Below, one piece after another: positions 23,295-35,600 of a stretch of 64,000 bases of DNA. The translations under genes were made by a program, and so were the position numbers. The DNA lies in contig OZ024798.1 of the NCBI GenBank assembly GCA_964017045.1, forward strand, positions 30,618,347-30,682,346. The letters are read 5' to 3'. Position 1 is the stretch's first letter. Every line of letters starts with the position of its first letter. The notes under the pieces were generated by a model that was not told the origin of the DNA, made no database searches, and saw only the letters and a list, made by a program, of their open reading frames with translations. Origin of the DNA: Omphiscola glabra. Taxonomy: Eukaryota; Mollusca; Gastropoda; Lymnaeidae.

Positions 23295-24555
23295 GAGTCT
23301 GGTCTAGCGAATTTTGATCGGCAAGACTAGCGTCTTTTGAACGACAAGACTAGCGACCTTTTGGTCGACAAGACTAGCGACCTTTGATCGACAAGACTAG
23401 CGACTTTTGGTCGGCAACACTAGCGTCTTTTGGTCGACAAGACTGGCGACTTTTGGTCGGAAACACTAGCGTCTTTTGGTCGAGAAGACTAGCCACTTTT
23501 GGTCGACAAGACTAGCGACTTTTGGTCGACAAGACTAGCGTCTTTTGGTCGAGAAGACTAGCGACTTTTGGTCGACAAAACTAGCGACTTTTGGTCGGAA
23601 ACACTAGCGTCTTTTGGTCGAGAAGACTAGCGACTTTTGGTTGACAAGACTAGCGACTTTTGGTTGACAAGACTAGCAACTTTTGGTCTTCAAGACTAGC
23701 GTCTTTTGGTCGAGAAGACTTGCGACTTTTGGTCGACAAAACTAGCGACTTTTGGTCGAGAAGATTAGCGACTTTTGGTCGACAAGACTAGCGACTTTTG
23801 GTCGAAAAGATTAGCGACTTTTGGTCGACAAGACTAACGATCTTTGGTCGACAAGACTAGCGTCTTTTGGTCGACAAAACTAGCGACTTTTGATCGACAA
23901 GACTAGCGACTTTTGGTCGAGATGACTAGCGACTTTTGGTCGACAAGACTAGCGTCTTTTGGTCGACAAGACAAGCGACTTTTGGTCGACAAGACTAGCG
24001 ACTTTTGGTCGGCAAGACTAGCGTCTTTTGGTCGACAAGACTAGCGAATTTTAGTCGACAAGACTAGCGACTTTTGGTCGACAAGACAAGCGTCTTTTGA
24101 TCGAGAAGATTAGCGACTTTTGGTCGACAAGACTAGCGACTTTTGGTCGGCAAGATTAGCGAAGACTAGTCGAAAAGACAAGCGTCTTTTGGTCGAGAAG
24201 ATTAGCGACTTTTGGTCGACAAGACTAGCGACTTTTGGTCGGCAAGATTAGCGAAGACTAATCGAAAAGACTAGTCTTGTTTGGTCGACAAGACTAACGA
24301 CGTTTGGTCGAGAAAACTAGCGACTTTTGGTCGAGAAGATTAGCGAATTTAGGTCGACAAAACTGGCGACTTTTGGTCGAAAAGACTAGCGACTTTTGGT
24401 TGACAAGAATAGTGAGTTTTGGTCGACAAGACCAGTGACTTTTGGTCGGCAAGACTAGCGACTTTTGGTCGAGAAGACTAGCGACTTTTGGTCGACAAGA
24501 CTGCGACTTTTGGTCGACAAGACTAGCGACTTTTGGTCGGCAAGACGAGCGAGTG
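23295..24555. repeat. Large minisatellite, 23-bp unit, about 54 copies
   Basis: Unit core gactagcgacttttggtcga followed by caa, many with the gtcgac palindrome. Substitutions (gtcttt against gacttt; gagaag against gacaag) form a mosaic. It lies where GGT-B exon 8 should be. Confidence 0.97.
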
Positions 24556-24559
24556 TTGA

Positions 24560-24665
24560 AATTTCAAACGTGGTCAACTTCAGCGTTCTTTTGGCCGTCA
24601 CTTCCGTGTATTGTAACTTGTTCTCCGTTTAGAAGGCCCTCCTCTTTGTCGACGGCTTGCTGACG
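24560..24665 (-). pseudogene. Possible GGT-B exon 8 relic
   Basis: The minus strand here is non-repetitive, lies at the edge of a 1.2-kb minisatellite, and has weak base similarity to the start of GGT-A exon 8 (cgtcg, acaa and aggggagg blocks in order). No HGTS motif is present and the frame is broken. The call depends mainly on position. Confidence 0.25.
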
Positions 24666-24676
24666 TTAACCGCTTT

Positions 24677-24912
24677 CATTACAGAGTGATGGATGTCCCG
24701 GTGACCAAATACTACAGAGTGATGGATGTCCCGGGGACCAAATACTACAGAGTGATCAATGTCCCGGGGACCAAATACTACAGAGTGATCAATGTCCCGG
24801 TGCCCAAATACTAAAGAGTGATGGATGTCCCGGTGACCAAATACTACAGAGTGATCAATGTCCCGGTGCCCAAATACTACAGAGTGATCAATGTCCCGGT
24901 GCCCAAATACTC
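24677..24912. repeat. Minisatellite, 33-bp unit, about 7 copies
   Basis: Unit core acagagtgatcaatgtcccg followed by gtgcccaaatact; the first and fourth copies carry the ggatg variant. Confidence 0.96.
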
Positions 24913-25460
24913 ATGATATCAGTGACAGCTCTGATGTAATGAATGACGTATCCGTGACTTAACACAATGTGTTTCGAAGTTTAATCGTCAAATATGCGGG
25001 CTTTGGTTGCCTCCCATTGTGAAGAAGTCATTATGTTCAGGCCAATCTGGAAAAAAAAAGATGTACATAATAATCTGATACGAAATGGTTTGATCTCTAT
25101 TTTGTTGCACGTTTATTATGTAAAATACGGTACAATTGATAGAATTAAATTCAATTAAAAGAGAACCGAGAGCGACTAATTTGACCTAGTTTTCACAAAT
25201 TGTGGAAGGCTTACTTATAATCTATGAAAATTATGGGTTATTTAAGTTTATATTTGCTTTTAAATAAATAGTTTAACAAGATCTTTACTTCACACGGCTT
25301 GAACGCACTGCCCTTTATAAATATGATCGTTTTCCTTTTAACGTCATTGAATGAGATTTCTATCTACGTAATTTTTTGGTACCATCAGTTGACATCGACC
25401 GCCAACTCAACCATTTCATTTTCTTCTTCAATTCGTCATCATTTGGTTTTCCTCTCTTAC
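24913..25460. other. No feature seen (GGT-B intron)
   Basis: AT-rich; the open frame at 25299-25487 is the antisense shadow of the exon 7 relic. Confidence 0.5.
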
Positions 25461-25600
25461 CTGTCTAATATTAACGAATCTCGGTAATGTTTGGGAACGT
25501 GCGGCGAAAGCTCGTTTGAAGGCTTCTGTCATTCGGTGATAAGTCAGAACTGTCTTCTCATAATGTGGAGGGATCCTTTGGCTCCATCTTGTAGTCTCAA
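25461..25600 (-). pseudogene. GGT-B exon 7 relic
   Basis: The minus strand reads LTYHRMTEAFKRAFAARS and then FVNIRQ before a donor CAG|gtaagag. This is the family block found in GGT-A exon 7, with about seven residues deleted near its end. The upstream part loses the frame, and no clear acceptor in frame was found. Confidence 0.85.
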
Positions 25601-26264
25601 CCGTACATCATGAAAAGTTATTCAATCTAATTCACACTTGACGTAACTCCAAATGATGTTTGGTATACAGAGAATGTGCAAAAAACTGACAGTGCAGATA
25701 CTCCCCACTCCCCACATCTTGCCCGCCTACTTGTGTTTGTCAACGGTGCATAGTTCGATACACCACGTGAGCGTAGTAGTAAAAAGGATTATATCGTTGT
25801 TGTAAATGGGGAGTAAAACTCAACGGGAGTAAAAAGTATTCATAGATGAGCAAGGTCACGAGAATTTGACTAATACGAGTTAAGCCAAATTTAAGGAGGT
25901 TTTTTCTTTCATTTTAAAGGAAGCTGAACTATTTCAAAAAACAGAAGATATAAAAAAATACCACAGGCTCCACTAATCGGGGTAATTAAAAACTTAAAGT
26001 GCTTACACAGTGGGGATGTAATAATTACGTTGTGGGATAAGTAACAATCATGATATTTCGTGTTTGTTTATGTCTGAGTAGCTCTCAAACCAATCCACGT
26101 GAGGCGTAAGAATACGAGTGATTAAGTGCCTGTGAGAAGGAACTACATCGGCAGCCATATTTCAAAGCATGTTAAATTAGGCAGTTAAGTAAAGAAAATT
26201 CAGGGATGGGAACATATTTAGTAGAGCTTTTGAGTGACATGGTATAATTGTAGCGTACACTGAC
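25601..26264. other. No feature seen
   Basis: This is where GGT-B exons 1-6 would be expected to begin; I recognise none of them here. Confidence 0.5.
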
Positions 26265-26735
26265 GCACACACTAGTCCTCTCCATTTTCTTATATGCCTG
26301 TGAGTCCTGGACATTAACAGGAGAACTTGAAAGGAAAATAAAGGCGATGGAGATGAGATGTTTCAGAGGCATTCTTGGCATCTGCTATAGAGACCATATC
26401 ACCAATGAACAAGTGAAAGAAAGGATTCGTCAAGCAATTGGGTAGTACGATGACCTCATGTTGTCTGTAAAAAACGCAAACTTGAATGGCATGGCCACGT
26501 GACAAAAAAAGCAAGGGCTCGCCAAAGAAATCATGCAGGGCACAACCAGAGGAGGAGGAAGAAGAGGAAGACAGAGAAAAAGATGGGAAGATAACATCAA
26601 AGAGTGGACGGGATTAAAACTAGTCGATGCTATGCGTAGAGCAGAAGACAGAGAGGAATGGAGAAGGATAGTTTTCATGTCAGCTGTGGCGCCCCAACGG
26701 TCCAAGGACTAAGGGACATGATGATGATGGTACAA
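26265..26735 (+). mobile_element. LINE C-terminal relic with ATG-repeat tail
   Basis: Across frame changes the plus strand reads LYACESWTLTGELERKIKAM, MRCFRGILGICYRDHITN, KRKLEWHGHV, GGRRRGRQRKRWEDNIKEWT and RAEDREEWRRIV. This is the conserved end of a non-LTR retrotransposon protein common in aquatic invertebrates and fish. It ends in catgatgatgatgg, a short 3' repeat tail typical of such elements. Frameshifts near 26440-26520 disable it. Confidence 0.9.
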
Positions 26736-27264
26736 TTATAATTCTTGAGAAAGGCAATGTATTTATAGTGAGATATGTTGAATTACTATTCTAAATTTTA
26801 TCTTACATGAATCGAGACATCATACAATTATGAAGCTCTTTGTGTGAAGTCGCTGTATAAAATAAAAGTGATGTGTGAAAAACTCTGACTCGTCCATTCA
26901 TTTTCTTCACAAGTTTTCAATGTGATGTAGTGAATAGTTTACCCGGACTAATAGAATAAAGTATAACGGGTTACAGGATAAAAGGTGGTATACTTACTAA
27001 ATGTGCTTACACAAAGAGGTACCGGGTAATTACCGGGTGATTACAGAATAAGGAGGTTTTCATTAATTTCGGGGTGCGGGGGCATATTTTCAGGGGTCAG
27101 GCCTTCTACGCAACGAGGTTGGGGGGCATATTTTCTCCATCAGAACTACATTGTCCATCCTAAGCGACTCGATTAATAAATCTAACAGATGGACCTGATT
27201 TAGAGGATCGCAAGTGATTGCTTTGATCCCAATGTAGACTTTTCGATCAGAGAATTCTCATTGT
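26736..27264. other. No feature seen
   Basis: AT-rich sequence; short repeats of accgggtaattaccgggt near 27020. Confidence 0.5.
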
Positions 27265-27388
27265 ATCTATATGTGATTAACCTTGAATTTATATGTGATT
27301 AACCTTGTATTTATATGTGATTAAACTTGTATTTATATGTGATTAACCTTGTATTTATATGTGATTAACCTTATATTTATATGTGATG
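27265..27388. repeat. Minisatellite, 22-bp unit, about 5-6 copies
   Basis: Unit core tttatatgtgattaaccttg. Confidence 0.95.
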
Positions 27389-28395
27389 GTATCTGCTGCT
27401 TGCATATGAATTGATGACGTAATTGATGATTTGTTGCACCCCGGTGGTGGACTACCTACTGCTTCTGAATAAATGCACATCTTTTTTTATCAAATATTTT
27501 CTTAGCAGGTTTCCATGCTTCTACACACAAATTAAACAAAGTTGACCGAACCCTGATCTTGGCTCATCAAAGTACACGTTGGTGTTTAAACACCCGATTC
27601 GTAACGAATGAGGTAATTTGATTTAAATCTCCACGATAAAACTGTGCGGGCAGTGACGCGTGACTCGAAAAATTTATGTTTTACTACTCGGCCATTACGA
27701 TTAGTTGTGTAGTTGTGTAAATATAAAAATCAACTTTCAACATCCAGTGCACCAATATTTAAAAGGTCAATCGAATGACTTCCCAACTGGCGAGCAGATA
27801 GTGACGTGTCTTGCGACAGCTGCACGTGGGTAAAGGTCTTCCTGGTGTGGTTCATGGGTGTTTAAATAGGGATCGTCAATCACCAGTGATATCAAGACAG
27901 TGAGGCTAGAGGCCAAGAGAAGGTGAAGCAACACAGGCAACATGGCGGTAGCTTGTTAGTAGGAAGCTGGAAAGAGTCATACATCTCAAATTCAAAAAAA
28001 TCATAAAATATATATTTTTTAAACACACTTTTAAAAAAAAAAATTCCTAAAAATTATTATGTAAATGCAGCACTCCTCGCCCCCAGTCCCACCCCCACTC
28101 CCCACCCCCCACTCCCCACCACCCCCTACACACTTTTTACCCCAAAAAAAGCAAAGAAAACGTTAGTGTTGTTTCAGACAAATGACTAAAAAAAGGGGAA
28201 AAATTGAGATGTAACATAGGGGTCAATCAAGGGTAGTGGAGGTCACTGATTACCCACTTTCTTCTCAAAATAATATTGTAATCAGTTGTTTGTATACATA
28301 CTTCATTTAATCTATGACTATCACTTCCTCTGATTTATTACCATTTATTACCATTACTTTCTTTGATTTATTACCATAACTTCGTTTGGTCTTCA
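27389..28395. other. No feature seen
   Basis: Includes a C-rich patch at 28080-28140 (ccccactcccc repeats). Confidence 0.5.
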
Positions 28396-28620
28396 AGATT
28401 CAGAATTCAATTTTCAACTTCTTTGCGATCCAGCTTGATGAAACCACCAATGTGGCCAACCGAAAGATGTTGGTTTTTTTTGTTGTTGTCGAAACTCTCA
28501 GTACCAGAACAAATAATTAAAGAAATATTTGATCAAATGGACACAGATTCTTTGAGGCGCATGGTATTCAATGAGAATACGTCTGTTTCGTGTGCACTTA
28601 CTGCGCTCCATGCTTGAATG
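28396..28620 (+). mobile_element. hAT transposase relic (ZBED/SCAND3 type)
   Basis: In two frames the plus strand reads FAIQLDETTNVANRKMLVFF, the core FxxQLDESTDVxxxxQLLVF block of hAT transposases of the ZBED5/SCAND3 type. The following 100 bases have no clear match. A single short fragment, not functional. Confidence 0.65.
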
Positions 28621-28672
28621 CCGATCTGATTTTCCAACTTAGGTTAACAAAAAAATCCCCCAAAAAGTATAA

Positions 28673-28737
28673 GTACACACTGCACTATTCAACTAGTACA
28701 CACTGCACTATTCAACTAGTACACACTGCACTATTCA
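28673..28737. repeat. Minisatellite, 23-bp unit, 3 copies
   Basis: Unit core gtacacactgcactattcaa. Confidence 0.95.
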
Positions 28738-28824
28738 ACGCCAAACCCTCTTGGGTGAGCCTGATGTGTTGGAGAAAAAAAATGGATTTGTTTAACAAAA
28801 GGAGACAGCTCAACTAAATATAAC

Positions 28825-29367
28825 ATTGTTCGTGACACAATTGAGTGGCCTCGCTTTTGTAAACGAGCACTCGAATAATTCGTCCCTAGTTGAGACGAGT
28901 TTGTGTGTGTGTGGGGGGGGGGAGGGTGTGGTTAAGGCTCAGATGTACGTACTTTTAGGGTGAATCTTAATCAATGTCCTTTGTGTAAAAATAATTTATA
29001 TATCTTAGCACTGTGTTTTTGTTCATTTTTTTGAAGATTTGTGATATTGAACGTAAAATTCACCTGTGAGCAGGGAAAATCGTAAATTATGTTACCAGAC
29101 GACACAGTCTAATGTGTAGCCGATGCTATACAAATATTTGAGCCAGTGACCTGGGGAACGTGTTTGGTGAAAAAAGATCGGATACGCGTAGATCACCTGC
29201 TAAGACGTACTCTAAGATTTAGTAGGACGTTCATCTGTTTTAGAAAGTATCAGGTATTTCTGCTGACAAATTTTTATAACCTGAACACCCCATAATTTCC
29301 AACATGACGTGAACTATGGAATAATGTTACATTTTTGTACGCGGTCCTGGTGATGTGTTAAGCTTTG
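28825..29367. other. No feature seen
   Basis: AT-rich, with a (gt)-G run near 28900-28925. Confidence 0.5.
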
Positions 29368-29537
29368 CCCTCGCAGGATGACCCAAGAAATGTAGTATGG
29401 ACAACTGCTCGTCGCAGGATGACCCAAGAAATGTAGTATGGACAACTGCTCGTCGCAGGATGACCCAAGAAATGTAGTATGGACAACTGCTCGTCGCAGG
29501 ATGACCCAAGAAATGTAGTATGGACAACTGCTCGTCT
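29368..29537. repeat. Minisatellite, 41-bp unit, 4 copies
   Basis: Unit core aggatgacccaagaaatgta followed by gtatggacaactgctcgtcgc; copies nearly identical. Confidence 0.97.
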
Positions 29538-29669
29538 CTATTTGAGAGAAATGTGTTTCGAAAATAATCCTTCGAAAGAATGTTCAATGTGTTGGGTTTG
29601 GGGGGGGGGGGGGGCGGTAGGCTTTAACGACTTTGGGGATTTTGAGGATAAGGATATTTTGACATATTT

Positions 29670-30485
29670 CCATTTTTCCAAGGCTCGTAACCGCAAATTT
29701 TTCCAAGGCTCGTAACCGCACATTTTTCCAAGGCTCGTAACCGCACATTTTTCCCAAGGCTCGTAACCGCACATTTTTCCAAGGCTCGTAACCGCACATT
29801 TTTTCCAAGGCTCGTAACCGCACATTTTTTCCAAGGCTCGTAACCGCACATTTTTTCCAAGGCTCGTAACCGCACATTTTTTCCAAGGCTCGTAGCCGCA
29901 CATTTTTTCCAAGGCTCGTAACCGCACATTTTTTCCAAGGCTCGTAACCGCACATTTTTTCCAAGGCTCGTAACCGCACATTTTTTCCAAGGCTCGTAAC
30001 CGCACATTTTGTCCAAGGCTCGTAACCGCACATTTTTTCCAAGGCTCGTAACCACATATTTTTTCCAAGGCTCGTAACCGCACATTATTCCAAGGCTCGT
30101 AATCGCACATTTTTCCAAGGCTCGTAACCGCACATTTTTTCCAAGGCTCGTAACCGCACATTTTTTCCAAGGCTCGTAACCGCACATTTTTTCCAAGGCT
30201 CGTAATCGCACATTTTTTCCAAGGCTCGTAACCACACATTTTTTCCAAGGCTCGTAACCGCACATTTTTTCCAAGGCTCGTAACCGCACATTTTCCCCAA
30301 GGCTCGTAACCGCACATTTTTTTCCAAGGCTCGTAACCGCACATTTTTTTCAAAGGCTCGTAACCGCACATTTTTTCCAAGGCTCGTAACCGCACATTTT
30401 CCCCAAGGCTCGTAACCGCACATTTTTTTCCAAGGCTCGTAACCGCACATTTTTTTCAAAGGCTCGTAACCGCACATTTTTTCAA
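29670..30485. repeat. Minisatellite, 26-bp unit, about 31 copies
   Basis: Unit core ccaaggctcgtaaccgcaca followed by a T run that varies from 4 to 7. Because 26 is not a multiple of three, the minus strand is open in all three frames; the long frames of up to 285 codons are artefacts. Confidence 0.98.
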
Positions 30486-31566
30486 CGCCTCCTAACTCTA
30501 TTAATATTCTAATGAGCCATTCGCTCTTGCTCCGCACATTTATTTCACCAACTATTTCTGAAGAGCAAAAGAAAATGTCACGCATCAAACGCAGTGGCGA
30601 TGTTTTTTTTTCCAATAAATATATCATTTGGGCGCACTTATCGGGAAATTTCCTTACGTGTTCCCGTAGAAAAACTGGACAAACTGTATTTTGGGGGATT
30701 TGGAGCTGGGGAATGGTACTGCTAATTTGATAGAATTTGTTGTCATCGGCAGCGAGTCTATGTGCCAAGTTTCAGCTCGATAGCTTGTCGGTACGTAGAT
30801 CAATTAGCTTTAGAAAGATTTTGCCTGCCAGGCAGCCACCCACGTACAAATTAGAAATTAATATAAAAAAAAAAATTAAGTACTGCGTTTAACTGTTAAC
30901 AAATTACGAAAAAAAAAAAGCCAGATAATTTATTTTAAATCAGGTTTCAACACTTTAAGGCAACATCATAATGTTCAGGTGAATCTGACTGAAGACATGC
31001 AAGATTACAAATTCAACGTAAAAGAGAGCTTAACGGAAAACCGATGTAGATTTATATACAATAAACAGAATTGAAAATCTTTTGAGAATAAATATTCATT
31101 TAGTGGAAATTTAAAAAAAAAGAAATTTAAAAAAAAATATAAATTCTTAATGTAAATTTTTAATTTTTTTCAAAAATAGAATGAATTCCCGTAAAAGGAA
31201 GGTTAATGACAAGAAATGAAATAATGACAACATCGATTTTATTATTTGTAGCAGTTGACAGTTGTCACAGATCTTTCAAACGTTTTTTTTTTAAGAAAAG
31301 AAAAAAATCAACATACAATTTTTAAAATTGAAAAAAAGCAATCAATCTTGTACATCACTTCCATAGCTTATATGAAATCGTTTCAAGTTGTCTTCATTGA
31401 TCATTTTAAAACATCTGTTCAGTTCCAATTTTTATTTTGTAGTTTTGAATTTTCTTGGAGATTCAGTGGAGTTAATATTTATTTTAAATTGCATACCCTA
31501 TTTAAATATCACTGTCAGCAAACTCGCCCGACTAAAGTACTTGTTATAATTGGCAAAGGAATACGA
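30486..31566. other. No supported gene
   Basis: Very AT-rich. A plus-strand open frame at 31255-31587 has no domain I can recognise. Confidence 0.45.
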
Positions 31567-31831
31567 ACTGTGCTTGGAGTCATATGAACCAAGGTCAAGT
31601 CTACCAACTGTACTTGGAGTCATATGAACCAAGGGCAAGTCTACCAACTGTACTTGGAGTCATATGAACCAAGGGCAAGTCTACCAACTGTACTTGGAGT
31701 CATATGAACCAAGGGCAAGTCTACCAACTGTACTTGGAGTCATATGAACCAAGGGCAAGTCTACCAACTGTACTTGGAGTCATATGAACCAATGGCAAGT
31801 CTGCCAACTCTACTTGGAGTCATATGAACCA
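31567..31831. repeat. Minisatellite, 40-bp unit, 6.5 copies
   Basis: Unit core aactgtacttggagtcatat followed by gaaccaagggcaagtctacc. Confidence 0.97.
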
Positions 31832-32155
31832 AATGACAAATTTGAAAATCCTTACTGACGTATGTGTCAACAATGTTAGTTTATCCGATGAGCGACTCCA
31901 CCTCTTGCCGTTGGTTAATTCTTTTATTAAAAGTTATACTGATGCGTGTATCTCTCTTGTACTCAACAGAACAATCATTAATGTAATAAACCCTTTCAAT
32001 TAGCCGTACTAAATAACAATGTAAAAAATATAATTAACAATTTTTGTAGTTAATTTAATTTAATTTCATCAGTTCCCTACAAATAAACAAAACAGGTTTT
32101 TTTCCTTAGATTTGTATCCAAAAATTTTGGTTGAGAATCAAACTTTAATGATCAG

Positions 32156-32346
32156 CAGAGGCGTAGCGTGGGGGGGGGGCAGGGGGGTACAGATTTACCC
32201 GGGCGCCAGCTAGTTAGGGGCGCCAAAATGTGCTTTGGTATTATTTTATTGATGAAAATAATGGTTTTGAGAGTTGAAAAAAGGGAAAGAGGGCGCTTTA
32301 AAATGAATCTTGTCCCCGGGCGCCAAACACTCTAGCTACGCCGCTG
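32156..32346. mobile_element. hAT MITE, CAGAGGCGTAGC family, copy 1
   Basis: Ends are cagaggcgtagc and gctacgccgctg. The flanking octamers 32148-32155 and 32347-32354 are both atgatcag. The inner sequence (ttaggggcgccaaaatg, attattttattgat, aatgaatcttgtcc, gggcgccaaacac) is shared with the copy at 43897-44079. Confidence 0.95.
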
Positions 32347-32529
32347 ATGATCAGAAGGAGGGTAGATGTTAGAAGCACTCTGCTCTATTTTGTTTAGGCA
32401 GAAATCTGCAAAAGACATATTTAATATCATATTGTGGAGTAGTTTTTCTGTGTATCGTATGATGTTTCATATGAGACAAGGTAAATGGGACATTTTTGGG
32501 GTTGAGATAAATAAATTCTTTGAAGACGT

Positions 32530-32635
32530 ATGTTAACGATGTTGCTCTATGTTAGATATGTTGTTAGCGATGTTGCTCTATGTTAGATATGTTGTTAACG
32601 ATGTTGCTCTATAGTATATATGTTGTCAAAGATGT
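32530..32635. repeat. Minisatellite, 31-bp unit, about 3 copies
   Basis: Unit core gatgttgctctatgttagat. Confidence 0.93.
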
Positions 32636-35600
32636 CACAATTTAAACATGCTGGATGGAGGTATATTTTAGAAACATTGTATGTCGAAATTTGTTAAAGT
32701 TGTTGCCCTGCGTAATTTGTAAGATACATTTTACGAAACTACCCTTTATATGAAATGCAATATGTTAGTTATCTTGGAATTTTTATGTGATGGAAAAAAG
32801 GTGCATATACGTTATACATGTAAACAGTGCCATCTTTAGGCATGTGCAATCTGGGTACTGGCACAGGGCCTCGCGCTTCTAAGGGTCATTACGCTTCCAC
32901 AAGACTCACTCTTCAATGCTGCCCATATCGTTAACGAATATTGAATGATTTTTTCAATTGACGACCTTAGTGCTAAAAGTACTTAAGTCACAAAATGCAC
33001 AATTTGAGATAATCAAGTTCAAATATACTTTTCGTCTATAAAATTTGACTATTTTTATTTTTTGTCTTGTTTAATTAAGGGCCTAATGCACATTTTAATG
33101 TCTTCAAATTTCTGCAGTACACTTGGCTAAACTGGGAAAGAAAAGATTAGGAAAAGTTTAGATTGATTTTGACAAAAATGTGACTTGAGTTCTTTTAGCA
33201 CTAAGGTCTTCAATTTAATTTGATTTTAAGTTAGCAGACAGCACGTTGCCGATTTTTACCCACGATAACATCGGCACAGTCCAAAAAATTAATATTATAA
33301 ATGCGAATCACAATTCTTAAAGGGAAATCACTAATGTCAACAAATTCAATCCTGCCAGATATGAATCAAAGTAAGATTTTTTGTTTACAATCATGTTGGA
33401 CTAAGATGATTGCCCCGGGCGATAAGAACCCTTGATATGCCACTGCTCAGTAGTGAAATTAGCCGAGAAATCACATATTAATAAATCTATGACGTCTTGT
33501 GTAAATATTGCCTTTCTTTATTTTCTTTTTTAAACGATTTAGATACAATTTATATTTAGAATGACAATTTTAAATCGCCATACAGAATCTTTAGACTATT
33601 TCTAAAAAAAAAAATTTATATTTTCATCCCTCAAAAGTAAATGTAAACTTTTTAAACTTAAAAAAAATAAAATAATTAAATGCAGCATAATAATTATTAT
33701 GCTAATATACTAATAGATTTCGGGTTTTTGTTAATCTAAAGACCAACTGTTTTAAAATGAAATGGGGGTTGTTATTTTCCTCAGATGTATTCATTGATGA
33801 CGTAGCTTAATTAAATAAATAGTTTCAAAATAAAATCATGAAACAACATGATAGATACAACTATAAAAAATGAATTGGGGAACCCATGCATCGTCAAGGA
33901 ACCGAAATTTCAACTAGCATCTTTTCTGTTGCTAGCCGGTTAAGTGTAGAATGATACACTAATTTCAAGTATGCACCAAAATAAATCCCAGCATTTTGAA
34001 TTTATCAAAACATTTCTGGGAAGAGGTTTACTGAGATCTTTTTCCAAACCTTTACACCCCCCACCCCCCCAAGTTTTGTTAGGCACCCTTGATCTCTTCT
34101 CCCTCCTCAATTAAAGTGACATTACCGACATATTTTAATCTTTAAAAAGGCGCTCGATGTAAGTAAATATAAGGATTTTTTTTTTGAATGGTCAAAATTA
34201 TGATTTTCCTTTAGTTTGACAGACATGGTTGGACTATAAAGAATCTAGGGACGAATCTAAGCTGTTGCTAACAGCATACTCTCAGGAGGGCTTCACTACA
34301 GTACCAGAAAGAATGCATGTTTGTGTATGGAGGTGGCGACGAAGCCAGAGCTGGCCCTGGGCATCCATATTCCAAATTTTGGAACTAATAGATGCTCGCC
34401 CCCCTCCACCGAAATATTACCCCACTCCCTTGTGGCAAAATTACCAGAAAGATACTGGCCAAAACGTAAAGGTCGCCAACCTAGGCCATAATGCTTTGCA
34501 TAACATTACTTCAATAGTAGGCTATAGTAGGAGCCGTTCCCAGGAAAAATGGTGCCCTGGGCGCCCTAGTAAGACAATTTTGTGCACAATGATTTTGGAG
34601 CCTTCCCTAACAGGGCCGAGTCCATAGAGGGATAGGGGCAACAGTACATTACTCAGCACAGGGCCCCCGTTATTGTAAAGACGGCCCTGCATGTATACGT
34701 GCTATACTATTCCATTTATATTTTAAAGTGTCAGAAAAGCAAGACATTTAACTATTATTTCAACAACGCAAGCATTTACCCTACACCAATTCATAATTAG
34801 CTTTTTTAATGTTTGCAATATTGAATAAATTGAAAGGACATTAAGGTTAGAAAGCAACTAATGTTTTTAAGTACCTAATTTATTTTAAAAAAGAAGTGAC
34901 CATACTTAGACGCTATTTGGGTATATGCAATGAAGACAAGCAACAAACACTAGGATATCACATGATATAATGTCTGATTTTCACCTGGATTAAAATTCCG
35001 AAGTAATATTTTGTGTTTTACGAAATAATCTAAGTCAGTATTACTTGTGATGCTATTGAGTCAGTATCATTCCTTATGATGTACTTTATTCAGAACCCTT
35101 ACTTTTGATATCACCTAGTCAGTAGCATATCCAGCTATCTCACCTGGACAAAGCCTATCCAAGCCCACCTCCCTGAAGCGATCCGATGGCGGCACTGGGG
35201 ATAGTTTCCCTGTGGGAGAGAGTGGAGACGCCATTTAAATACACATCTGACAGAGTAGCACAACACAACTGTTTCACAACGTCAAAGAAAGCTTAAAGAT
35301 TTCTTGTCCATAGATCTAATCTATTTTGAGTTACTCAAAACTGTTGGTAGCATATCGTCCCAGCAGGAAGTCTCCGACGTGCCGCTTCGTGACCCAATAA
35401 TTAAGGGATTGTTCGTGCTTGAGGGCTGGGGGTGCTTGGGGGGGGGGGCGTTAAGAGCGTGTATTAGCTCGACGGCTGGCTGGCGTCATTTTATAATGTA
35501 TATTTTAAGTAGCATATAAATACAGTCTAATAATGTGATAATATTTTTATTTTATATTTACAAAAATAAACACACAAAGATGAAACAACACAGGATTAAT

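Larger units (their letters stand above)
19532..25600 (-). pseudogene. GGT-B: decayed second GGT copy (exons 7-11 region)
   Basis: Pieces matching GGT-A exons 7, 9, 10 and 11 lie in the same order and strand, with a possible exon 8 relic at 24560-24665. The exon 9 piece is frameshifted, and the catalytic-Thr motif cannot be found. I found no counterpart of exons 1-6 upstream. Two large minisatellites (22300-22777 and 23295-24555) occupy the interval where exon 8 should be. It could be a still-transcribed fragment, since exon 10 keeps its frame and both splice sites, but an active enzyme is very unlikely. Confidence 0.85.

Noticed and set aside
29538..30768. Several overlapping minus-strand frames of 157-285 codons
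   Set aside because: They are three readings of a 26-bp repeat. The three frames encode the same words in turn, which is typical of a non-coding array.
31255..31587. 110-codon plus-strand frame
   Set aside because: Low-complexity AT-rich sequence with A runs; no family signature.
34352..34692. Possible hAT MITE with CAG...CTG ends
   Set aside because: The ends agree poorly and the flanking octamers do not match, so no element is called.
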